This document shows, in pieces, positions 22,201-32,402 of a DNA stretch of 64,000 nucleotides. The DNA comes from Rhynchonema sp. JSB1_4 (Eukaryota > Nematoda > Chromadorea > Monhysterida > Xyalidae), in NCBI GenBank assembly GCA_030248065.1, contig JASAMV010002680.1:1-64000 (forward strand), read 5' to 3'. Position 1 is the first letter of the stretch; each line of letters begins with the position of its first letter. Both the position numbers and the translations under genes were made by a program. Below the pieces are notes generated by a model that was given only the letters and a program-made list of their open reading frames with translations, was not told where the DNA came from and searched no databases.

Positions 22201-23911
22201 GGAGACAAATTTGCCAGAGGCGTTCGCACTGACGAGCCCTGGCGCGCCTCGGTCTGTCTGCGAAAGCAGGGCGAAACAGACCAACATTACTCATTCAGTA
22301 TAGTATTTCCTTCATATGCGAGTCAAACGAAGCCGTGTCAACGTTGTAAGCTAGCTAGCTGATGTCGAAAGTCCACGACTCCCCTTGAAAATGCAAAGAA
22401 AGAGAAATCACACGTGACATACACGCTGACAACGTCACCAGAAGCCTGAAACATTGCTTCGTGCGCCGGCTTTTTACGTGGCATGTGATGTCTGATTTCT
22501 CTTTCTTTGTACTTTCAAGGTGAATCGCACAATTTCGACCTTAGCTAGGAGCAACTGGATCGCACGTTGAGTGGGTGTTTGGACCAATATAGTAAGGAAA
22601 GGCGCCCTCTCAAACATCACGCGCTAGGTGTGAAACATCAAACGTTTGATTCAAACGCAGGGGTGACGAGGGCAACGTGGGCGAACGACGGAGGAGGAAC
22701 GAGTCGTTGCTGGCGTGTTACTACAGGAACGATGAACAGAACACATGTGTTCGACAGGTGAAGGCAAATAATCTAGTTTGGCCCTGAATACCCCAACGAC
22801 ATTTGTCCTGTTTGTGTGTGTCACTCTTGATATTGGCAATCAAATTGAACCACAGTCTTCGTACACGTCGTTCTCGGAGCCATTGTTCAAGAATTATCCT
22901 TTAATTTGACACACTGAGTACCAAGAGAGAAAGGACATCTCGTAAATCTGGTAAACCTTAGAATAACAATCTCAGATTCTGATGGACATGGAGCAGAATC
23001 TGATCTGCTACGAAGACACCTGTCCACAAGAGTGTGTCTACACGAACTATCTGCAAACGATCACGCAAAGCCTGTGGCCACGAGAGGAATATTTGGAGTC
23101 GAAATTGAAGATTTGGGGTGCGGAGCGGCCGGATTTGGTCAACATCTCCAATAATCGAGAGAAACGATTCGAAATATCGCGACATCTGGCCGCACTGACC
23201 GTCTTCTTTGAGGTTGATTCAGTTGTTTGGTTTGCTTGGAACGCGTCTGCCATGTCTCCCAACCGGGCCAGGTCCAATTCGGGGCCGGAAATCAAGAAAT
23301 TGCTCAGGATCAGTTATGTAGGAGATGGCTCGCTTGATCGCACCACAGTGGCTGCTGCGCGTGTCAGAATACAAATCAAACTACAATGCAACAAACACTG
23401 TTGGATCTACATGTATCAGCATGCAGCCATGCGGGGTTCGCGCCACGCATTGCGTACGTTTACACAGACACTGTGATGCTTCATGTTAAAAACGAGTTCA
23501 CGTGTTTGTTGGTATTGGTTGGTTGCAGATGCTGTCGCACTGTGAGTGGGTGGATGACGTTACTGTCTCTGGCGTACTGTAGCAGGCCGTCACGACTGAC
23601 GAGTGATCAAAAAGCATCGATTCAATACAGTTCTCCTCACATTGTAGTCATCCGAATACCAATTGATCGAACAACACGAGGCGATGAATTTCTGGCAGTT
23701 GATGGCCGCAGTTGGCGGCTCAATGGGTCTCTATGCCGGCATGTCATTTCTGACCGTCTTCGAGTGCCTCGATATTTGCGCGCGCACTGCACACCGAAAT
23801 GTGACGGGCTGCAGCAACAAACACGGGCCGACCGTCGTGAAGAAACTTGTGAAGCGGAGGGATAGAGTTGACGATGATGCTAATGCACAGAATCGTATCA
23901 GCCGTTATTGA
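16278..23911 (+). CDS. DEG/ENaC (degenerin/ASIC-type) sodium channel, 5' end missing
   Basis: Amiloride-sensitive-type cation channel subunit with two membrane helices and a large cysteine-rich extracellular loop. Exons: 16278-16435, 16838-17031, 18464-18599, 19291-19402, 19964-20097, 20568-20749, 21880-22002, a possible 16-nt exon 22091-22106, 22976-23212, 23648-23911. Phases agree throughout, giving about 517 aa. N-terminal His-Gly gating motif ELSIHGL; TM1 LVLRLFFGLILIGALCVASF; then FEFPIVTVCNLNPARR, typical after TM1. GIYGACYTINI and RPCGDDN follow, then the CGC/MP block CGCVDAEAMPYEY and CPQECVYTNY. The pore and TM2 read VGGSMGLYAGMSFLTVFE with the GxS filter as GMS. The donor at 17031 is the least certain border. 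The initiator exon lies upstream and was not found. Possible poly(A) signal at 24351. Confidence 0.93.
16506..16689 (+). mobile_element. short Helitron-like element, copy 2
   Basis: Begins TCTATACTACTAAAACACG after an A and ends GGGTCCCGACTAG before a T. Shares the core GGGTAGCTTTGGGTATGCTA and a G-run with the inverted copy at 4870-5047. It lies in the first visible intron of the channel gene. Confidence 0.65.
17367..17720. mobile_element. PIF/Harbinger-like MITE nested in the hAT element
   Basis: A 354-bp element with imperfect inverted ends AGGCGCGTCCATGCAAACG and TGTTTGCGTGGCCGCGCCCC, flanked by TAA on both sides. Inner arms include GCGGTTTGCGGGTCACTTGA and its inverse. Confidence 0.8.
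17722..18068 (+). pseudogene. hAT transposase C-terminal (dimerisation) domain, broken
   Basis: Translation of 17735-18008 contains SFEEMLSWWATNDTKFPRLA, LASKYLSAPLTSVPSEQLFS and SAADLFDDKK. This is the hAT C-terminal dimerisation block (W...P.L...A...L..P.TS.PSE..FS). The frame stops at 18008-18010 but continues one base over as NGEMPVFLSKVLPLIDYNYD to a stop at 18066-18068, so it carries a frameshift. The catalytic N-terminal part is absent, lost before or at the nested MITE. It is a remnant and cannot encode an active enzyme. Confidence 0.85.
18755..19184. mobile_element. hAT-like MITE family W, copy 1
   Basis: Ends CAGGGTTGGGCAAAAAAG and TTTTTTCCAACCCTG with perfect 8-bp duplication CTTTGAGG (18747-18754, 19185-19192). 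Related sequence at 49915-50083, about 54540-54915 and 57331-57586. In a channel intron. Confidence 0.92.
19416..19778. mobile_element. MITE family J, copy 3
   Basis: Ends TAGTCCAACCACGTGCTCATG and CATGAGTTCGTGGCTGGACTA. Lies in the channel intron 19403-19963. The donor GTGAGTGCC at 19403 is just outside it. Confidence 0.75.
20850..21545. mobile_element. repeat family M, copy 2, full-length
   Basis: Ends CAGCGGTGGTTTTTTT and AATAACCACTG-type (read TTATTAACCACTG on plus); flanks share CCCGCCA. The core contains GGTGCCATAATCGTTGTTTTG. The inverse truncated copy is at 5165-5470. In a channel intron. Confidence 0.65.
22365..22545. repeat. short inverted-repeat element in a channel intron
   Basis: Arms CTTGAAAATGCAAAGAAAGAG and CTCTTTCTTTGTACTTTCAAG are inverted about 100 bp apart. 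Confidence 0.55.
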
Positions 23912-24780
23912 TCTGAATTGATTGAAGCGTTGGTGTAATTACCGGAGCGTCTTAAAAACCTAGAAAGTGCTCAAAAAACGGTATAATTAATTGTGTAAGA
24001 AGGATTTGGGCATTTTGTTGCAATGTCCATCTGTTCGTTTACGTGCGTTTTTCATTCATATACAATTTTCGTGCTCGCATTCTGATGCGTCCCCAGCTAT
24101 CCAATACATACTGTATGTATGTAAAATCGGAGCTAATAATTTGCACATTTCATTGTAATGACGCCATGCTACGTATGTACATCAGCCAGCGCACAGTGAC
24201 AACAAGAATCACAATGAGAAAAAGCAGCTTTATGAAAAAAACATCACGCTTCTTGCTGTGTCTCAGTGATGGTTGACTGATCGATTTGCGAGTACAGGTT
24301 TTCCCTGAAAAACGAAGACAGAGGGGTTACCAGTGTTTCAAAGGGCATAATAAAATACCATATTTATATAATGCATTAGCCGTTGCACGGAGAGATGCGC
24401 ACATCTATAGTTTACCGCAGTGACGGCTAAGCGTGCGTAAGTTTACGTGCCTGACAGCGGCATGCTGCTGCGAGCGTACCCTGTCGAACCCAATGCTCGC
24501 GTGCACATCCGTGTGATAAGTTGAAAGTTACACGCGTAAACCTACATGCGTAACGTTCTTTTCCGTTATGCTGCTTGCAGGATTGAATAGCTGCTGTATG
24601 TGTGTATGTACAAACATACGTCAATTGGAACATTGGGTGAAATCCAGAACCCCTTGCACACTTGTAACAACTTCCGGATTCAGCATCTTTTGCAAAATAA
24701 AATTTGCAGCATAACCCCGCAAATACAATTCCGGTCTCGGAAACTGTTTCGAATTTTTTCGTATGCAAAACGTTGTTTCG
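23912..24780. other. 3' flank of the channel gene, no further gene seen
   Basis: Contains an AATAAA at 24351-24356, 440 bases after the channel stop, a candidate polyadenylation signal. Nothing else recognised. Confidence 0.4.
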
Positions 24781-26690
24781 GATTTAAGAGCGCGGGGGAA
24801 TAGTAACAGATAGGTGTCAATGGAATAGGGTTCACAAACCGAAAAAAATGGATTTCGCTCATATTGCACAAAAAGTTGACTACTACATTTACTAAGACAC
24901 ATACAAAATTTTGGATCCAAACTCCAAAGCATTAAATAGTTATGGGCGCATTTAAGTGAGCAGGTCGAAGATTTCTTGAAATTCCAAAAATGTACCAAGT
25001 TTATGTTGATGAGGCTGTCATTTGTTTTAGATCGGGTGCTATTTAATGAAAATCACACATAATAGTCAATTTGTTATCTACTTTTCAACCATGTAAAAAT
25101 AAAGGCAAAAATTCGCTGCATTTTCTCTTCCGTTGAATTTTTCAAAAATCAGCTCTGAAATTTAGTGCATATCAAAAACAACCAATTTTAAAAAAGTCCT
25201 CACCGACGAATTCTTTCTATTTGGTCTCAAAATGTGCGCCATAAAATTCTGATATTGGTTTATAAATCTGGTTTGTGACAAATTTGAATATCTCCTGAAA
25301 AGCTTAGATAAAGAACTTTTTTTTTGTTTTCTTCCTCACTTTTTTGTCTTTTTCTTTGCACGGATTCACATTGGAGAAACGACCGATGTGGGTGTCACGA
25401 ACGGCAACAAGATGCTTGTCAATGTAGTCTTGAAAGTAAACAGCTTGTTCATGACACATGACAAGCTATCAAAATGGATACAAGTTCAGAAATGCAAGCT
25501 ATTTGGCACCAGCCGTCATCGGCAAAAATTCGCTGCAACCTGTCACTTGATGCATCACACGAGGTGAGCAACAAGGAACAACAACACACATTATACAAGC
25601 AGTCAACACAACACACACATTATAGCTGCAACACAACACGTTTTATGTAAACGGCAGAACACACATGCGCACGCGCAAATACATTTATGTAACACATTAA
25701 GGCAAGCCAGCGGCTGGATCGCATAGCGCAATCGGTTAGGCGCAGCATTGAACATGCGTGCGTGTGTCTGTCGCGCAGGTTCAAACCCTGTAGCGCGTCT
25801 TTTTTTTGCGTCGCGGGTTTTGGGTGAACGTTTTACCATTATTACTTTTTATTTCGTAACTTGATGCAATGCAAAAACATTTAGAAATAGGCAAGAGTTG
25901 AAACAAACGAATAGCCATTCACAGATTTGCTGCATTTTCCTAAGAAACGGTTGCCTTGAAAAGCACATAAATTGAAAGCACTCTCGTGGTATTTACAGTT
26001 AAGAAACACATACAGTATGTAGGTTTCAGCAGCATACACATCAGAACTCATATTTGGGAAACACATGCATCAATTATTTTTACATATTCCATCATTCAAT
26101 TGAACTGCGCACCACAACAAAACAAGAAAGAAAATAAAACGAGGAAATTTTTTTTGCTTCATAATAACATAAATTGCCGACAATATTCAAATTTGTCACA
26201 AACCACATTTATAAACCAATATCAGAATTTTATGGCGCACATTTTGAGGCCCAATAGAAAGAATTCGTCGGTGAGGACTTTTTTAAAATTGGGTGTTTCT
26301 GAGATGCACTCGTTTTTTTGACATTTTTTTAAAAAAATGCAATGGAAGAGAAAACATCCAATATCGTGCAACTATTTTTACACAGCTGAAAAGCGGACAA
26401 AAAACTGCTATATGTGTGCAAATTTCAGCGCCCAATGTTGTTTATCGGCTGAGATCCAATTGGATTGACATTTATTTTTTCAGCATTTTTCATTTTTAAA
26501 ATTTTCCAAAAAATGCAAACCGAACACCTTTAAATTGAAATTACTGAAAGTATACTTACATTTGGAACGCCAAACTTGGAGAGCATTCAAAAATATGTTG
26601 TGGCGTTGATTTCCAATCAAAAAAACCATATCCAAAATTTCAGTTTTGTGAACCCTACTTTGCGATTCTAACCACCCCATGCTTTTAACC
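24780..26690. mobile_element. large foldback element with diverged arms
   Basis: Arms of about 500 bp (24780-25310 and 26180-26690) are diverged inverted copies: GACGAATTCTTTCTATTTGG against CCAATAGAAAGAATTCGTCG, and TATCAGAATTTTATGGCGCA in both senses. The outer parts share TTTGTGAACCCTA. A tRNA-like sequence lies in the loop. No transposase seen. Confidence 0.65.
25714..25807 (+). tRNA. tRNA-like gene or tRNA-derived pseudogene
   Basis: Box A-like TAGCGCAATCGG (25724-25735) and box B GGTTCAAACCC (25778-25788), with a paired D arm GCGC...GCGC, a T arm GCAGG-TTCAAAC-CCTGT and a T8 terminator at 25800-25807. The acceptor stem pairs poorly and the anticodon arm is weak (loop TTGAACA would give GAA), with an over-long stretch before the T arm. 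It is therefore more likely a pseudogene or SINE head than a working tRNA. Confidence 0.5.
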
Positions 26691-26706
26691 TAAATCCGCC
26701 CTTATG

Positions 26707-26958
26707 CATTTTATATTCGCACACAATTTTCACGTTCAATCATTCTAAAAAACCACCGTGCTATTTGTGATTCTCACAAAACATTTTCAGCTGAAAATTA
26801 TCTAGCAGAGCACGCACGTTGCTGCGGGTCTGAAACATTTCACTGACTGCATTCTTTGTGTGTGATCGCGCAACGCAACGTCACTGCCCCGTCACTTTCA
26901 TGCTTCACGATTCAGCGGGCAAAAAAATGACCAATTCTTATAAAGTTATTGTGCGGCC
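26707..26958. mobile_element. MITE family U, copy 1, reaching into MKS1
   Basis: Shares TTGTGATTCTCACAAAACAT, GATCGCGCAACGCAACGTC and TTGACCAATTCTTATAAAG-type blocks with the copy at 50084-50355. The right end GTTATTGTGCGGCC (26945-26958) contains the reverse complement of the MKS1 stop codon. Its left end is partly deleted. Confidence 0.75.
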
Positions 26959-29900
26959 AATATCATCTCGAACCTGACAGCGAGCATTCTGGTTCGTGCC
27001 CGGTTGAACGCATCCAGCACGGCGACAATACTCGAGTGCATGCCGGACGTGGCACCGAGTTTGTCGAGCAGCGCGCCGTATTTCAGCTGACGTTGACGCT
27101 CGGCCGATATGTAGGTGCTGTGCAAGGGACAGGGGTGGATTTCGAGTGCTTAATTGTTGTAATGATCATCCGAAAGAACTCTCTGATTTAGAGTTCAACG
27201 ATAAAATGACACATACACTACAAATAACCTCAGATTTCAGCAGCATGTCAAGATTTATCGCGTTACACCGCGTATCATATCCTGTTTTCACAGACGGACG
27301 GTGCACCAAAGACGTCGTCAAGCACATGCACCAAATCGGCAAGGGCATAAAACACCGCCTCCACAAACATGAAAAATATGCTTGATGCGCACAAATGTTC
27401 AAGCCAGTGCGACCATGCAACAGTTCGCTAACGCTTAGCCCATACACAAAAGCTTAAAAATCTAGATGGCGCAATTTTTCAAACATACAGTGCCAACAGT
27501 GCCCGCTGATTTGCACACGAAAAAACAACTATGCCTCCATTTACTTACCGACACTGATGGAGCACTCTGACGCGCACATCAATCGAGCCCGACGCTACCG
27601 TATTCAGGTTCATCATATTGAGACGCTGGCGAATTTCAGCCTGAAATTGCATGCTGTAACTAGAATTGCCGACCAGAAACCAGATGTCCCAGGATTACTG
27701 TACCCTACCGTATCGTGTGTTTTGCCAGTCATCGACTCCAGATCTTCCAGCTCGGACGATCCGCCCACAAAGAATCGTCGTAGTTGATCGATTTGGCTTT
27801 GCACCGGTCGCCAGGTGCCAATTTCGAAATGGTGCTCGCCTACGGTATCAAGTTGTCCAGCTTTGGTTAATGTTTGCGTTTTTACTCGTTCCAAATGAAG
27901 CTACCAGTAAATGCCAAATAAGACCCCTACCTCGAATTAGCCGCCACTGGGGGCTAATTCGGCAGTCCCACCTGTGGACATTTTCAGCAATGTTTCATAT
28001 ACATACTTCCACACACTGGGGCTTATTTGGGTCTTTCGTTAAATCTAAAAGCCAAAGCGAATCCCAATTAAGGGAGACTCATTTGACATTCTCCGGTGCG
28101 GGTGACCTGAACGTGGGTGGTGGGTCTACTGCGGGTGCATTCCAGATCTCAACATGATTCCCACACAACATGATTGTCAACGAACGACCAACCGGTCTGT
28201 GTGGGCAGTGTCAAATGTCCGTATCCCTCCGTTCGATATCGATTAGCCCAATCGATCGATGCCACACTGATGAGCACCTGTGGCCATTGGGGCAACACCG
28301 ACGAGGGCGGGTCGAAACGGTTGTAGTGGAAGTCGAGGTCGAGCTCGAACGCAACGCCGAAATGTGTTATTGGTCTCTGAACGTATTTTCTCGCAAAGTT
28401 ATGACCTTCTTAAATGTAGCATAAACTTAGGAACCATGCCTAAATATGTCCTAAACAAGATAGTGCAGGCCAAGTCATAAACGTGCGCAAAAAACCACGG
28501 GTCGTCTTTCCAATGTTTGCGGGCGGCCGCATTGTGGAAACTTGTGGATGTGGAAACTATCATCTCAACACGTAATGCCATTTATTGCTCAATCCGGTGT
28601 CTCTATTCCTGGCGCTAACACCCTCTCCCTTAAGTCAACCGTCAAATTAAACCCAAGAAATATCAAGATAAGGCTATAGTTGACGTAATGTCCACCTAAC
28701 CACGCACCTTATCAATCAATCTTGATGCACATGCAGCGCTCACACCCTGCAGTTGTGTGTCAGCGCCGTTGCAGTGCCAGCCTTTTGGCAGGTCAACCGT
28801 GTAGTGTAATACAAGATTATCGAACTCAAAGTCGCGACCACTGACGATTTCGACCAGCGCCACCGTGCGGAGGACGTTGTCGTCGGGCTGCAATCATACG
28901 CTGACAGTGCGTTAGGCACGAAAATGAATGAAAGAGAAAAGCAAAGATGTTTAAAAAAGCATTTTTTTAGTTAGAAGTCACAATGACGTAAAGCTGCTGG
29001 ACTGTTTTTGTATGTGCAATTGATGCATGTACCAAATCGAACGAGGTGCCAATTGCATCGGGCATCAGGGGAATCGTGGCAAATTCTTCTTGTGCCATGA
29101 TCAGTTGCGTTTGTTCGTGCGTGAGCGTTGACTTGTTACTGATCGCGTATTGGAAAACTCCTGTGTGGAAACTTTGGAACTTTTTAAGGTCAGGGATCAG
29201 ATAAAAACTTGAAATTTGAAACAAACCAAGTTTTCCTTCGACCGTGTACGTTTGCTGTGATGGTGTGCTGAAATCGGGCTGAATCCACAGCTGGATGTTG
29301 TTCAACAATTTGATGGTGCACAAAATACGACAATCTTCGGTGCGCAATTCGGTGCTAAAGTTGGTGGATTCATGTTATAGGCTGGCGGCGACCGCAGCTG
29401 TATTGAACAGATTAGCATCTGCTGTATGTACGTCATCTGCCTTGTTGATTCAGGGACTGCCTAATGTAGCGATTTCGAAACGTTTCAGGACCGGAGATGT
29501 TTCACACGCAAAAACCCGTTTACCAAATTCGCAAAACGTGTGGTGTGTTCGCGTTGTGGTATAGGTTGTTTCAATACGTATAGGCAAACTACACCAACTT
29601 GAGCTCGAGTTCGCAGCTGGCAGAATTGTGAAACATTCTGACGTGGCTGCTAATTTGGGAAATGTTACACGTTGAAGAATATAAAGTGGAGGATGATGAT
29701 TTTCTATTTCTATTCGTTTTGAAAACACACCCCTTCGAAATCGGGCTCGTGTTGGCGTGTGGTTTGCCTTTACCTGTCCATCTGCCCGGTGTAAGCCATG
29801 ATGTACATGCACGTGACCTTCTGACGCCTCTTATCGCCAGCTTTCGCCGGCGGATGGGTGATTGGATTTGTGGCGGAGATTCGACTAAAAATTCGACTCA

Positions 29901-31043
29901 TCTTGTGAAAGATTGTTACTTCCATCCGTAAAGACCATCATGACATGACACACCTTTTCGGCGCGACTTTGCGCCGTCGCAAATTGACAGCCGAGTCAGC
30001 AGCACCAGTGCCTTCGCCTGCGTCCAGCGTTAGTCCGGCCAAATGGATAGTCTGAGAGAAGAACGCTCACTTGGTACTCAAAAGTATGAAATCAAATATA
30101 CATTTCAAAATTTTCAAATGAGTTCCACACAAAAATGTAAATGAATGCCTGTTGTCCTTCTGTGAATGCGTCGCCTTCGATGTAAGTGAACAATCGCGAT
30201 GTAGGGCGATTGCCTGTCGTTGCCCTGAAATCAGAGCGCGTGCAACAATAAAACTAAATTAGAAACACATACATAAACGCAGTGCGGTGTCGTTAGAAAA
30301 TCAAAAGGTTAGGACACCGGACAGCCATAATCCAAACTTTTCGGATACCGGGTGCCCGAAATGAAAAACATCGGATACGAGAGAGGTTTGCCCCCAGAAT
30401 CAAAAATTTCGGATGCCAAGGGGTTGTTCACAAAAGAATAAGTTTTATAGGAATATTGCGCAAAATCTGGAAACGGTAAAAAATGTCATTTTTGGGGGTT
30501 ATGTTTGTGTGAGCAAGCGATTTCGAGCCTTTTCGAGGTAAAAACGGTCGACTCCTAGTTTTGGGGAAAAATTTTCAGCGCCGGTACCTGGACAAACCGT
30601 CAGGATACCGGGTATCCTTAAGTATAAAAATGAAGATACCCTCTTCCCCCAACTCCCCCAACGACACCACAGCACATACGGATTGAAACTGACTTGATCT
30701 CCATGATCTTCCGATTGTAGTGCTCCTGCACTTCGCTCTGACAGTTCTCTTGATGTGAATAGGCCTCGAACTCTGCCTAAATTGATACGCCACCCATGTT
30801 AAGGTCCAAATTGTGCAAAAAGCACAAAACTATTTTTTGTAGAAAAAAAGCCAGACATGATTGAAGAGCTTCTCCTGCCACTCGAGCGTGCACTCTTCGA
30901 ATTCGCGCCTGGCCGCTGCCGCGGACGTGACTGTTGATGTTTCAAGGTCGTCAGCGACGACCGACACCGATCGGCCGTGTTGCAGCAGCGATGCGAATGT
31001 TGGCAGCGCACCGCCACCCGCGAGTTGTTTTTCCAGCGTCACA
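26946..31043 (-). CDS. MKS1: MKS1, B9-domain protein of the ciliary transition zone, 5' end missing
   Basis: Orthologue of Meckel syndrome 1 protein, part of the transition-zone complex that gates entry into cilia; in nematodes it acts in ciliated sensory neurons. Exons: 31043-30857, 30776-30694, 30224-30131, 30051-29954, 29884-29774, 29354-29227, 29160-29033, 28887-28708, 28376-28193, 27839-27709, 27640-27549, 27117-26946. Phases match throughout (about 529 aa). Family landmarks: TLEWQEKLFN near the N-terminus, TCMYIMAYTGQMD, IQPDF. The B9 domain runs from EIVSGRDFEFDNLVLHYTVD through LPKGW, WPQVLISVASIDWANRYRTE and GYGHLTLP to GTWRP and LRRFFVGGSSELEDL. The C-terminus has the usual VLDAFNRARTRML. 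The first coding exon, upstream of 31043, was not identified. The last three codons and stop come from a MITE. Confidence 0.95.
29575..29773. repeat. interspersed repeat X, copy 2
   Basis: Close match to 9905-10125. It fills the MKS1 intron directly downstream of the donor at 29774. Confidence 0.75.
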
Positions 31044-32402
31044 CTGAAAAATTTGAGCAACACGAATATTCAAGTGGAGTGCGCCGCACTGAAAGCGATG
31101 AGTGAGAAAGGGTGGGTCAGATTGAGGCATAGATGTTGAATTGGTGACACGGTCAGCAGCGTGTGTTGTGCAAGCGTTTTTTTTGTATAGCCACTCTTCC
31201 GGAGTCCAGTCCATTGTGCGACCAATACCAGCAATACGTATAAGTTTTCGGCACATAATGGTCGAAATCAAACTTGGTGATCGGATGTGATCGGGTGTGG
31301 TAGCGCGTGATACTTGCATCAAGGAATTAAGAAGCTTACTGGAGCCAATAATTTCGTCCAGCTTTTTAGTTACTCATTTTATGTCGGGGGACAACTTTTA
31401 CGCTGGACGAAATTGGTGGCATCACTAAATTTCTTAATATATACAAAGGCAAGAAAGTCACGTGGCCGAGCGCCTCGGCCCGAGGCAGATTACATCCGAT
31501 CGGATCCGATCGCCAAGTTTGTTATCGCTCAATTCAACGGATGAACGTTCAGGCGCCGCATCTAGGTTGATTGTGGCACGCCGCAGTGTACTTCAGGCGC
31601 CGCAATGTGCGTTGCACGCAGCAAAAAAAACGCGTGTATAGTAAATATCCAATTTCGTTGCCTCATGCATTTCTACAGACGCAGGGAAACTCCCGTTCGA
31701 AGTCGAGGCAGGCAACAAGCTCAACACACAGTCAACAAGCCACGCAGCTGGCTCGTGTGCATTTCGAATGTTTCAGTCGCACAAGCTGTGTGTGTCAGCT
31801 GCGTGGCTTGTTCACTGTGTGTTGAGCTTGTTGCCTGCCTCGACTTCGAACGGGAGTTTTCCAGCGTCTGTAAAAATGCGTGAGGCAACGAAATTAGAAA
31901 CTTACTATACGAGACAAAAATGTGTGCTTCGTCTGGAAATCATAAACATTCATGCAAAAACATGGCATGTGCGTTGCGTTGGTTTTTAATTTCAATCACT
32001 GCATTCTGCAGTGCAAACCAGGAAGTCCTCAAAAAGATGAGAAGACACTCACTGAATTCGGAGATTGCTAATCGGATCAAGCAAGTAGTAGAAGGCACCG
32101 CGTTTACTAGACATGGTTAATTTGCTCGTTCGGTGCTTGGTGACTGAAATCCGATACGATTGAGTTTCTTAGTTGATGGCACAAAAGGGATAGCTTTCAA
32201 CGCTCAAGGTTCATAAGAGCTGCCTGTTGCTAAGTGACCGAGCGAGTGCCATCCCTTGCCTGCGTTGACAAGGCAAATTAAGCGCAAGTCGCGGTTTAGA
32301 CTGTGCGGTGTGCGTGTGTTTGAGCGTTTCAGCATTTATTTTTCTTCTCGTTTTGGGCTTTGGGAGTGTAACTTTTCAATGTACTTCAGAAACAAGCCAA
32401 AA
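31044..32402. other. head-to-head region between MKS1 and MCU
   Basis: Expected to hold both promoters and the missing first MKS1 exon. A palindromic element occupies 31637-31909: ends TATAGTAAATATCC and a TTACTATA-type inverse, arms CGAAGTCGAGGCAGGCAACA and its inverse. No promoter motif could be assigned. Confidence 0.5.
31637..31909. mobile_element. palindromic MITE in the MKS1-MCU spacer
   Basis: Arms of about 115 bp, inverted (AACAAGCTCAACACACAGT against CACTGTGTGTTGAGCTTGTT), loop near 31750-31785. Confidence 0.8.

Noticed and set aside
28399..28581. Coding-like stretch HWKDDPWFFAHVYDLA next to the MKS1 B9 exons
   Set aside because: Joining exon 28708 directly to 28376 keeps phase and aligns well with the B9 domain. 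The stretch falls inside that intron.
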